Positions 56,595 to 64,000 of a stretch of 64,000 nt of DNA are shown in pieces. Below the pieces are notes generated by a model. The model was not told the origin of the DNA, made no database searches, and saw nothing but the letters and a program-made list of their open reading frames with translations. The translations under genes and the position numbers were made by a program. This stretch comes from Duganella sp. sic0402 (GTDB taxonomy: Bacteria > Pseudomonadota > Gammaproteobacteria > Burkholderiales > Burkholderiaceae_D): positions 558,001-622,000 of the forward strand of contig NZ_JAHUWK010000003.1 of NCBI RefSeq assembly GCF_019219065.1, read 5' to 3'. Numbering within the stretch: position 1 is the first letter of the stretch; every line of letters starts with the position of its first letter.

Positions 56595-58088
56595 ATGACT
56601 GAATCCCTGGCCGCATCCTTACTTCAACAAGCCGTCGAACTGCACCAGCAGGGGCGGCTACAGCCGGCGCAGGCGCTGTACCGGCAAGTCCTTGAACTCA
56701 ATCCACAGCAGTTTGATGCCTTGCATCTGCTGGGCGTGATCGCACGCCAGCAGGGTGACGCCGCGACTGCCATCGAACTGATTTCGCGCGCAATCGCCGT
56801 CAATGACGGCCAGGCCGGCGCCCATTGCAACCTGGGCGTGGCCTTGCTCGACAGCGGCCGCGCCGATGAAGCGCTGGCCAGCCATGAGCGCGCGCTGGCG
56901 CTGATTCCTGCCTATGCGCTGGCCTGGAGCAATCGCGGCAACGCGCTGCGTCGGCTCGCACGCCTGGACGAGGCGCTGGAAAGCTACCAGCGCGCGCTGG
57001 CGATCCAGCCGCAGTATGCGGAAGCGCACTGCAACCGCGCCATCGTACTGCAGGAACAGGGGCGTTATCTGGACGCGCTGGGCGCGGCCGAGGATGCGCT
57101 CAATCTCAAAGACCGCTACGCCGACGCCTGGCTGGCACGCGGCCATGCGCTGCACTGCCTGCGTTATCTGCCTGAGGCGGTGGAGAGCTTCGACCGCGCC
57201 ATTCACCTGCGTCCCGACTGGGCGGAGGCGTACAGCGCGCAAGGCGCCTCGTTGCAGCGGCTGGGCGAATTTGCGGCGGCGCTGGACAGCTACGATCAGG
57301 CGCTCAAGCACAAGCCCGGCTACGCGCTGGCGCACTACCATCGCGGCAACGCTCTGCGTTCGCTGGAGCGGCGGGAAGAAGCCATCGCTGCCTACCGTGC
57401 CGCGCTGGCGCATGGCGATAATCCGGAAACCATTGCCTTCGCGCTGGCCTCCGTCGGTGAAGGAGAAACACCGGCCGCGCTGCCGAACGACTATGTACGC
57501 TCGCTGTTCGACCAATACGCGAACCACTTCGACCAGCACTTGACCGAAGTGCTGGGCTACAAAACGCCCGCAGTGCTGGATGCGCTGCTGCGCCACGTCG
57601 CGCCATCGTCCGAGCTGGCGACGCTGGACCTGGGCTGCGGCACCGGCTTGTGTGGCCCTTATCTGCGCGCTTACTCGCGCAAGCTGTATGGCGTCGATCT
57701 GTCGCAGCAGATGCTGGACAAGGCGGCCGAGCGCGGCCTGTACGACGAACTGGCCTGCGCCGATCTGCTGACCTACCTGGACGGCCGCGGCGCCGCTTTC
57801 GACCTCGCCGTTGCCGCCGACGTCTTCGTCTACATCGGCGACCTGGCGCCGGTGTTCCGCGCGGTGCATACGGCGCTGCGTCCGGGGGGACGTTTCTGCT
57901 TCTCAGTCGAAGCTGGCGAAGGTGCGGACTATGTGCTGCGCCCGTCCAACCGCTACGCCCACACACTGGCATACCTGCAGCGACTGGCCGCCGACACCGG
58001 CTTCGCTGTGCTAGCTACGCAAGCGCTGGAGGCCCGTGAAGAAAACGGCGCGCCTATCGCCGCGCATGCACTGGTGTTATGCAAATAG
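56595..58088 (+). CDS. TPR-repeat methyltransferase
   Basis: This 497-residue protein has seven or eight TPR repeats (about 5-290; for example QFDALHLLGVIARQQGDAAT, YADAWLARGHALHCL) followed by a class I SAM-dependent methyltransferase (LDLGCGTGLCGPYLRAYSRKLYGVDLS, about 335-490). It resembles proteins annotated as TPR methyltransferases near type IV pilus or glycan genes. The substrate is unknown. It overlaps the next gene by 10 nt. Confidence 0.88.
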   Translation: MTESLAASLLQQAVELHQQGRLQPAQALYRQVLELNPQQFDALHLLGVIARQQGDAATAIELISRAIAVNDGQAGAHCNLGVALLDSGRADEALASHERALALIPAYALAWSNRGNALRRLARLDEALESYQRALAIQPQYAEAHCNRAIVLQEQGRYLDALGAAEDALNLKDRYADAWLARGHALHCLRYLPEAVESFDRAIHLRPDWAEAYSAQGASLQRLGEFAAALDSYDQALKHKPGYALAHYHRGNALRSLERREEAIAAYRAALAHGDNPETIAFALASVGEGETPAALPNDYVRSLFDQYANHFDQHLTEVLGYKTPAVLDALLRHVAPSSELATLDLGCGTGLCGPYLRAYSRKLYGVDLSQQMLDKAAERGLYDELACADLLTYLDGRGAAFDLAVAADVFVYIGDLAPVFRAVHTALRPGGRFCFSVEAGEGADYVLRPSNRYAHTLAYLQRLAADTGFAVLATQALEAREENGAPIAAHALVLCK

Positions 58089-58690
58089 ATCACATCTTCA
58101 TCCGCGCCAGTGTCAGCGCGCCCGAAGCCGCTGCACTGCGTGCGTTCGGCCTGAGCGAAGGCAGCGGCAATGTGCATCCCGGCCAAGGCACAGCCAATCG
58201 CCGCTTCTTCTTCGCCAACGCCTTCCTTGAACTATTGTGGGTCGCCGACGCAGTCGAAGCCACCAGCCCGCTCACCACGCCGACCAGACTGCACGAGCGG
58301 CTTTCCGCCGGCAGCGACACCTCACCCTTCGGCCTCTGTTTCCGCGACGCCGGCGCATTGACGCTCCCGGTCTTTGACTACAGGCCAACCTATCTGCCGC
58401 CGGACATGAGCATCGGCATCGCCAGCGAAGCGCCACTGTCAGAGCCGATGTGGTTTTACCTCGCTGGCGGCCAACCGCTCCCGCCACCGCCCCGCCACGC
58501 GGCCGGCGTGAGCCGGATCACCGCCGTACGCTGTACCCAGCCGTCCGCCGCGCTATCTGCTGCGGCAGTCGCCAGCGGCGTCACTTTCGCCGAAGGCAGC
58601 GAGCATCTGCTGGAAATCAGCTTTGACGACGAAGTCCAAGGCCGTACGCACGACTTCCGTCCCGCCCTGCCACTCGTTTTCAGGTATTGA
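58079..58690 (+). CDS. Glyoxalase-like (VOC) domain protein
   Basis: This 203-residue protein begins MQIDHIFIRASVSAPEAAALRAFGL, a glyoxalase-like opening, with a second half beginning SRITAVRCTQPSAALSAAAVASG. It may be two paired VOC repeats. It overlaps the TPR-methyltransferase gene by 10 nt, so co-transcription is likely. There is no basis to assign a substrate. Confidence 0.72.
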   Translation: MQIDHIFIRASVSAPEAAALRAFGLSEGSGNVHPGQGTANRRFFFANAFLELLWVADAVEATSPLTTPTRLHERLSAGSDTSPFGLCFRDAGALTLPVFDYRPTYLPPDMSIGIASEAPLSEPMWFYLAGGQPLPPPPRHAAGVSRITAVRCTQPSAALSAAAVASGVTFAEGSEHLLEISFDDEVQGRTHDFRPALPLVFRY

Positions 58691-58838
58691 ATCATGATGC
58701 CAGCCACTTTCATCGGAGATGCTGTTCTGCAACGCCAAGCGCACATTCTTCAAGGAGCTGGACGAGCTGTTTTAAGCAAGTTGCGCGCAACGCATCATTC
58801 GCTTAGAATTTGCGCTATTGCGTTCTGCTGGCGCCTGA

Positions 58839-60146
58839 ATGGGACGCCATTTCCCCTTGGATACCGTTCCCCTTTGGGTGCAATTCCTTGCACTCTTTTT
58901 CCTGATACTCTGCTCAGCCTTCTTCGCGATGGCGGAAACCGCCCTGATGGCGGCCAATCGCTATCGCCTGCGCCATGAAGCAAAACGCGGCAGCCGCAAG
59001 GCAATCACCACGCTGTGGCTGCTCGACCGCACCGATAAGCTGCTGTCGCTGGTACTGATCGCCAACACGCTGTTCAACGCCGCCGCCACCGCGCTGGTGA
59101 CCTCGATCGCCATCCAGTCCTTCGGCCACGACGATAACGTCATCACCGTCTCCACTGGCGCGGTTGCCTTCCTGCTGATCGTGTTCGCGGAAATTTCGCC
59201 CAAGGTCATCGGCGCCACCTTTCCGGAAAAAATCGCGCTGCCGACCAGCATGGTGCTGAAGCCGCTGATGTCGCTGTCCAAGCCGATGATCTGGTTCGTC
59301 AACCTGTTCGTGTCGCAGCTGCTGAAGGTATTCGGCATCAAGGCCGGCTCGCACAACCACGATCCGCGCCTGTCGCCGGAAGAGCTGCGTTCCATCGTGC
59401 TGGAGGGCGGCAACTTCATCCCGCAAAAGCACAAGAGCATCCTGCTCAACCTGTTTGACCTGGAAACCATCTCGGTGGCCGACATCATGACGCCACGCGC
59501 CCAGGTCGAGGCGCTGAACCTGGAAATGCCGGTCGAAGAAATCAAGCGCGAGCTGACCACCTGCTACCACAACAAGCTGCCCGTCTACGAAGGCGAGATC
59601 AACCGCATCGTCGGTATCCTGCACGTACGCAAGGCGGTGGCGCTGCTGAACCAGCAAGAAGAACTCACCACCGGGCACTTCCGCGAATTGCTGACCACCC
59701 CGTATTTCATTCCGCAAGACACCCGTTTGTTCACCCAGTTGCAGTATTTCCAGGAGAACAAGGAGCGGCTGGGCATCATCGTCGATGAATACGGCGAAGT
59801 GCAAGGCCTGGTCACGCTGGACGACATCATCGAAGAGATGATCGGCGAATTCACCACCTCCACCCCGAGCGCCTCCAAAGCTGAAAGCTTCGGCTGGGAC
59901 GCCAGCGGCGAATGCCTGCTGGACGGCACCACCCCGCTGCGCGACGTCAACAAGCGCCTCGATCTCCGCTTCCCGCTCGATGGTCCGAAGACGCTGAACG
60001 GCATGCTGCTGGAGCTGCTGCAGGATATTCCGGACGCGCCGGTCAGCCTCAAGGTTGAGCAATGCATCGTCGAAGTGGTGCAGGTGCACGACCAGGCGAT
60101 CAAAGTCGTCAAGCTGCGGCGCGCCGGCAACAAAGCCTTGTTGTAA
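58839..60146 (+). CDS. HlyC/CorC (CNNM) family transporter
   Basis: This 435-residue protein has a DUF21 membrane domain (about 1-190; LALFFLILCSAFFAMAETALMA), a CBS pair (about 205-330; IMTPRAQVEAL) and a CorC_HlyC C-terminal domain (about 345-430). Such proteins are magnesium or cobalt exporters or regulators. It has its own 148-nt upstream region containing a GTTGCGCGCAAC palindrome (58780-58791). Confidence 0.92.
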   Translation: MGRHFPLDTVPLWVQFLALFFLILCSAFFAMAETALMAANRYRLRHEAKRGSRKAITTLWLLDRTDKLLSLVLIANTLFNAAATALVTSIAIQSFGHDDNVITVSTGAVAFLLIVFAEISPKVIGATFPEKIALPTSMVLKPLMSLSKPMIWFVNLFVSQLLKVFGIKAGSHNHDPRLSPEELRSIVLEGGNFIPQKHKSILLNLFDLETISVADIMTPRAQVEALNLEMPVEEIKRELTTCYHNKLPVYEGEINRIVGILHVRKAVALLNQQEELTTGHFRELLTTPYFIPQDTRLFTQLQYFQENKERLGIIVDEYGEVQGLVTLDDIIEEMIGEFTTSTPSASKAESFGWDASGECLLDGTTPLRDVNKRLDLRFPLDGPKTLNGMLLELLQDIPDAPVSLKVEQCIVEVVQVHDQAIKVVKLRRAGNKALL

Positions 60147-60270
60147 ACCAAAACAAACGCGTGGGCGCGCGCAACAGAGCAGAGTACACTGTCAGTGATA
60201 CGGCTTTACAAAAGTAATGCCGGAGAGCATCATTTAATGGATCAGCCCTCCAACCTGACTAGACGTTTCC

Positions 60271-61995
60271 ATGGCCACTGTCCTACCGAACGCAATCTCA
60301 GGCGCCCCCATGCCGGGGCTGGCGCGGGCATTGATGCAGGCAGGCCGGCTCACCGCCACGCAGGCGGAAGCGCTGCAAAAAAAGTCGGTGGCGGACAAGC
60401 TGGCATTCATCGACGTGCTGCTGTCAAGCGGCGCGATTGAATCCAAGGCACTGGCCGCCTTCTGTGCTGAAACCTTCTCCTATCCGCTGCTGGATGTGAG
60501 CACGCTGAACCTCGACGCGCTGCCGCCCAAAATCATCGACAACAAGCTGATGCAGACTCAGCGCGTTATCGCGCTGGCCAAGCGCGGCAACCGGATGTCG
60601 GTGGCGATTTCCGATCCGACCAACACCCAGGCGCTGGACCAGATCAAGTTCCAGACCGAATCCACAGTCGAGCCGGTGATCGTCGCGCATGACGGCCTGC
60701 TGCAACTGCTGGCGCGCCTGAACAAAAGCAGCGAACAAAGCATCGCCGACCTGGCCGGCGACGAGGGCGATATCCAGTTCGCCGAGGAAGAGGAAACACC
60801 GGCCGCCGCCGATGCCGCCAACGAGGTAGAAGATGCGCCGGTGGTACGCTTCCTCAACAAGATGCTGATGGACGCGGTCAACCTGGGCGCGTCCGACCTG
60901 CACTTTGAACCGTTTGAAAAGTTCTACCGCATCCGCTTCCGCGTCGATGGCGTGCTGATCGAGCATGCGCAGCCGCCGCTGTCGATCAAGGAAAAGCTGG
61001 TGTCGCGCATCAAGGTGCTGGCCAAGCTGGACATTTCGGAAAAGCGCGTGCCGCAGGATGGCCGCATGCGCCTGATCGTGTCGCCAACCAAGACCATCGA
61101 CCTGCGTATCTCGACGCTGCCGACGCTGTTTGGCGAAAAGACCGTGATGCGTATCCTCGACGCCACGCAGGCGCAGATGGGCATCGACTCGCTAGGCTAC
61201 GAGCCCGACCAGAAGGAGCTGATGCTGGACGCCATCCAGCGCCCCTACGGCATGGTGCTGGTGACCGGCCCCACCGGCTCCGGCAAGACGGTATCGCTAT
61301 ACACCTGCCTGAATATCCTGAACCAGCCCGGCATCAACATCTCCACCGCCGAAGACCCGGCCGAGATCAATCTGCCCGGCGTCAACCAGGTCAACGTCAA
61401 TGACAGGGCCGGCCTGACCTTCCCGGTGGCGCTGAAGTCCTTCCTGCGCCAGGACCCGGACATCATCATGGTCGGTGAGATCCGCGACCTGGAAACCGCC
61501 GACATCGCCATCAAGGCGGCCCAGACCGGCCACATGGTGTTCTCCACGCTGCACACCAATGACGCGCCGTCCACGCTGACGCGGCTGATGAATATGGGGG
61601 TGGCGCCGTTCAATATCGCCTCTTCGGTAATCCTGATCACCGCCCAGCGCCTGGCGCGCCGCCTGTGCAGCTGCAAGCAGCCGGTGGACATCGCGCCGGC
61701 GCTGCTGGTCAAGGCCGGTTTCAAGGAAGAGGACGTGGACGATTCGTGGCGCCCCTATGGCCCGGTCGGCTGCGAGCGCTGCAACGGCGGCGGCTACAAG
61801 GGACGGGTCGGCATCTACCAGATCATGCCGATCACGCCGGCCATCGAGACGCTGATCCTGGCGCATGGCAACGCGATGCAGATCGCCGCCCAGGCCGAGG
61901 CCGAAGGCGTGAAATCGCTGCGCCAGTCCGGCCTGGTCAAAGTCAGGGCCGGGCTGACCAGCCTGGAAGAAGTACTGGGCTGCACCAACGAATAG
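60271..61995 (+). CDS. pilB: Type IV pilus assembly ATPase PilB
   Basis: This 574-residue protein has an N-terminal MshEN domain (about 1-160), Walker A GPTGSGKT, the Asp box and Walker B (DPDIIMVGEIRD), the His box (STLHTNDAPSTLTRL) and the Zn tetracysteine motif (CSCKQP...CERCNGGGYKG). It powers pilus extension. pilC follows after 10 nt. Confidence 0.97.
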   Translation: MATVLPNAISGAPMPGLARALMQAGRLTATQAEALQKKSVADKLAFIDVLLSSGAIESKALAAFCAETFSYPLLDVSTLNLDALPPKIIDNKLMQTQRVIALAKRGNRMSVAISDPTNTQALDQIKFQTESTVEPVIVAHDGLLQLLARLNKSSEQSIADLAGDEGDIQFAEEEETPAAADAANEVEDAPVVRFLNKMLMDAVNLGASDLHFEPFEKFYRIRFRVDGVLIEHAQPPLSIKEKLVSRIKVLAKLDISEKRVPQDGRMRLIVSPTKTIDLRISTLPTLFGEKTVMRILDATQAQMGIDSLGYEPDQKELMLDAIQRPYGMVLVTGPTGSGKTVSLYTCLNILNQPGINISTAEDPAEINLPGVNQVNVNDRAGLTFPVALKSFLRQDPDIIMVGEIRDLETADIAIKAAQTGHMVFSTLHTNDAPSTLTRLMNMGVAPFNIASSVILITAQRLARRLCSCKQPVDIAPALLVKAGFKEEDVDDSWRPYGPVGCERCNGGGYKGRVGIYQIMPITPAIETLILAHGNAMQIAAQAEAEGVKSLRQSGLVKVRAGLTSLEEVLGCTNE

Positions 61996-62005
61996 GACGG
62001 TGAAC

Positions 62006-63229
62006 ATGGCGATATCGCGCAACGCGGGCAGTCAGGTCAAGGAATCGGTGTTCGCCTGGGAAGGCAAGGACAAGACCGGCAAGACTGTGCGCGGCGAATT
62101 GCGCGCCGGCGGCGAGGCGGTGGTCAACGTCACGCTGCGCCGCCAGGGCATCATGGTCACCAAGGTCAGGAAGAAGGCCTACCGCTCCGGCAAGCGCGTC
62201 ACCGACAAGGACATCACCCTGTTCACCCGCCAGCTGGCGACCATGATGAAGGCCGGCGTGCCGCTGCTGCAATCGTTCGACATCGTCGGCAAAGGCCACG
62301 CCAATCCGTCCGTATCCAAGCTGGTGATGGATTTGCGCGCCGATATCGAAACCGGCACCAGCCTGAACCAGGCATTCCGCAAATTCCCGCTGTACTTCGA
62401 TCCGCTGTTCTGCAACCTGGTTGGCGCCGGCGAGCAGGCCGGTATTCTGGAAGACCTGCTGACGCGGCTGGCGATCTACAAGGAAAAGACCCAGGCCATG
62501 AAGGCCAAGATCAAATCGGCGCTGATGTATCCGGTGTCGATCCTGGCGGTGGCGATGATTGTCACCTCGGTGATCATGATCTGGGTGGTGCCGGCGTTCA
62601 AGGAAGTGTTCGCCAGCTTTGGCGCCAACCTGCCCGCGCCGACGCTGCTGGTGATGGCGATCTCGGAATTCTTTGTGCAGTGGTGGTATGTGATTTTCGG
62701 CGGGCTGGGCGCGGCCATCTACTTCTTCTTGCGCGCCTGGCAGCGCTCGGCGCAGATGCAGCGCTTCATGGACAAGCTGATGCTCAAGCTGCCGATCTTC
62801 GGCGAAGTGATACGCAAGGCCACCATCGCGCGCTGGACGCGCACGCTGTCGACCATGTTTGCCGCCGGCGTGCCGCTGGTGGAGTCGCTGGACTCGGTCG
62901 GCGGCGCGGCCGGCAACGCCGTCTATCTGGACGCGACGCGCCGCATCCAGACCGAGGTCAGCACCGGCACCAGCCTCACAGTGGCCATGCAGAACGCGGA
63001 AGTATTCCCGAATATGGTTACGCAGATGGTGTCCATCGGCGAGGAATCCGGTTCGCTGGACGCCATGCTGGCCAAGGTGGCCGATTTTTACGAGGACGAG
63101 GTGGACGAGGCAGTGGCCTCGCTGTCCTCGCTGATGGAGCCTGCCATCATGGTCATCCTGGGGGTGCTGATCGGCGGCCTGGTGGTCGCCATGTACCTGC
63201 CGATCTTCAAGCTCGGCTCGGTGGTCTAG
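62006..63229 (+). CDS. pilC: Type IV pilus inner-membrane platform protein PilC
   Basis: The ATG at 62006 (MAISRNAGSQVKESVFAWEG) gives 407 residues; a GTG 6 nt upstream is possible. Two GspF-type domains are present, with LFTRQLATMMKAGVPLLQSFDIV and WTRTLSTMFAAGVPLVESLDSVGG. PilC anchors the motor in the inner membrane. The prepilin peptidase gene pilD, which often follows, is replaced here by a converging hydrolase gene overlapping by 4 nt. Confidence 0.97.
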   Translation: MAISRNAGSQVKESVFAWEGKDKTGKTVRGELRAGGEAVVNVTLRRQGIMVTKVRKKAYRSGKRVTDKDITLFTRQLATMMKAGVPLLQSFDIVGKGHANPSVSKLVMDLRADIETGTSLNQAFRKFPLYFDPLFCNLVGAGEQAGILEDLLTRLAIYKEKTQAMKAKIKSALMYPVSILAVAMIVTSVIMIWVVPAFKEVFASFGANLPAPTLLVMAISEFFVQWWYVIFGGLGAAIYFFLRAWQRSAQMQRFMDKLMLKLPIFGEVIRKATIARWTRTLSTMFAAGVPLVESLDSVGGAAGNAVYLDATRRIQTEVSTGTSLTVAMQNAEVFPNMVTQMVSIGEESGSLDAMLAKVADFYEDEVDEAVASLSSLMEPAIMVILGVLIGGLVVAMYLPIFKLGSVV

Positions 63230-63864
63230 CCGCGCTCGGCAATCGCGCGCTGATTGGACGCGTAAATATTGTCGCGCGGCGCGGGCTTGCCGGTATCCAG
63301 GCTGGCGATCCATTCGTCGGTGCCGATCACCGCCGCGAACGACGACTCCAGCACAATGCATTCCACGCGGTGGATTTCCTCGGCGCTGGCGCTGCCCATG
63401 CGGTTGCGGTACGGCAGCGAGCCAGCCGCGTCATGCAGGAATTCGACGTTGTAGCCGTCATGCATGGCCTGGCGGATGGTGGAGTCGTTGCAGTTGTGGG
63501 TCATATAGCCGGTGATGGCCAGCGTGTCGATCTGATGTTCCTTGAGCCAGACGCCAAAATCGGTGCCGGCAAAGGTGGACGGCAAATCCTTGGTGACCAG
63601 CTTGTCGTAGTGGCGCTGCGCCACCTCCGGGTGCAGCTGCACGCCAAAGCTGCCCTTGGCGAAAATCGGTGCATCCGGCGGCAGCACATGCTGCACCATC
63701 ACCACCGGGATCTGGCGCGCGCGCGCCGCGTCCATGGCCCGGCCAATCTGCACCAGCGACGCTTGCACGTCGGGATATTCAATCTTGAAGTTGCCGGAAA
63801 CGTATTCGTTCTGCACATCGATGACAACCAGGGCGCGGCGTGGCGCCGGGGCGAGCGTGGACAT
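63226..63864 (-). CDS. Isochorismatase-family cysteine hydrolase
   Basis: The ATG at 63864 (MSTLAPAPRRALVVIDVQN) with AAGGAAAG upstream gives 212 residues. The catalytic Asp (VVIDVQNEY), Lys (VTKDLPSTF) and Cys (GYMTHNCNDSTIRQA) are present. Members hydrolyse amides or isochorismate-like substrates such as nicotinamide. The substrate is unknown. No neighbouring genes give a clue, since it converges on pilC. Confidence 0.88.
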   Translation of the reverse strand: MSTLAPAPRRALVVIDVQNEYVSGNFKIEYPDVQASLVQIGRAMDAARARQIPVVMVQHVLPPDAPIFAKGSFGVQLHPEVAQRHYDKLVTKDLPSTFAGTDFGVWLKEHQIDTLAITGYMTHNCNDSTIRQAMHDGYNVEFLHDAAGSLPYRNRMGSASAEEIHRVECIVLESSFAAVIGTDEWIASLDTGKPAPRDNIYASNQRAIAERG

Positions 63865-64000
63865 GGCTTTCCTTTGCGGTGGTGGGTGGGAAGTCATAGC
63901 TTAGTTGCAAGCCGCCGCCGCGCCATCCCTGCACGATGGTAGTTAGCTCTACCACCACCGAGTTATGGCGAAGGTGCCACTTTTATGGCACTGTCATGTT

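Noticed and set aside
58719-58775. 18-codon frame (MLFCNAKRTFF...) before the CNNM gene
   Set aside because: No usable ribosome site and no support beyond an open frame. It could be a gene remnant but cannot be shown.

Overview
The window reads as a chromosomal segment of a GC-rich betaproteobacterium, most likely Oxalobacteraceae (Massilia/Duganella/Janthinobacterium-like). This is judged from the protein families, two large TonB-dependent receptors, a JDVT-CTERM-type anchor and type IV pilus genes; it was not tested by phylogeny. No rRNA, tRNA, CRISPR array, insertion sequence or phage gene was recognised. Coding density is very high, with many 4-nt start/stop overlaps.

Layout. (1) 1-2167: LytS/LytTR-type two-component pair and a VOC protein. 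(2) 2113-10724, minus: nucleoside catabolic cluster punA, deoB, deoC, an ALDH16-type double aldehyde dehydrogenase, deoA, cdd and a tandem deaminase-like protein, with two REP-like hairpin doublets. (3) 10932-13905, plus: psuK-psuG (pseudouridine) and a LysR regulator. (4) 13911-19538, minus: a seven-gene run of ECF sigma, anti-sigma, subtilase, TorF-like porin, DUF969, DUF979 and pyroglutamyl peptidase. (5) 19647-27720, plus: an envelope redox cluster with a glutamic-type intramembrane protease, a cytochrome/choice-of-anchor-D/JDVT-CTERM/TlpA fusion, a DUF4266 lipoprotein, a DUF3570 barrel, ApbE, DsbD and TrxB. (6) 27851-30384: cystathionine beta-synthase and cystathionine gamma-lyase/synthase. 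(7) 30387-37817: TonB receptor divergent from a BMP-type nucleoside ABC importer. (8) 37825-40534: cytochrome c, nudK, DeoR regulator and an orphan solute-binding protein. (9) 40535-47074, minus: S1/P1 nuclease, phospholipase-D-fold protein, 5'-nucleotidase and a second TonB receptor. (10) 47520-56574: secreted adenosine deaminase, guaD, xdhC, xdhB, xdhA and puuE (minus), with hiuH (plus). (11) 56595-63864: TPR-methyltransferase, VOC protein, CNNM/CorC-like protein, pilB, pilC and an isochorismatase-fold hydrolase.

How it fits together. Regions 2, 3, 7, 9 and 10 describe nucleic acid and nucleoside scavenging. Secreted nuclease, nucleotidase and adenosine deaminase make nucleosides; TonB receptors and a BMP ABC transporter could import them; phosphorolysis, the deo pathway, pseudouridine breakdown and purine oxidation use them. 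Two distant promoters in this set share a 73-bp element (59/73 identical by my hand alignment), which suggests common regulation.

The most novel-looking system is the 19.6-27.7 kb envelope redox cluster. The DUF3570 barrel carries a DxxSGAT motif like that used by ApbE flavin transferases, and the anchor-D/TlpA fusion has an internal sorting signal. The neighbouring ECF sigma/subtilase/pyroglutamyl-peptidase operon is the second candidate.
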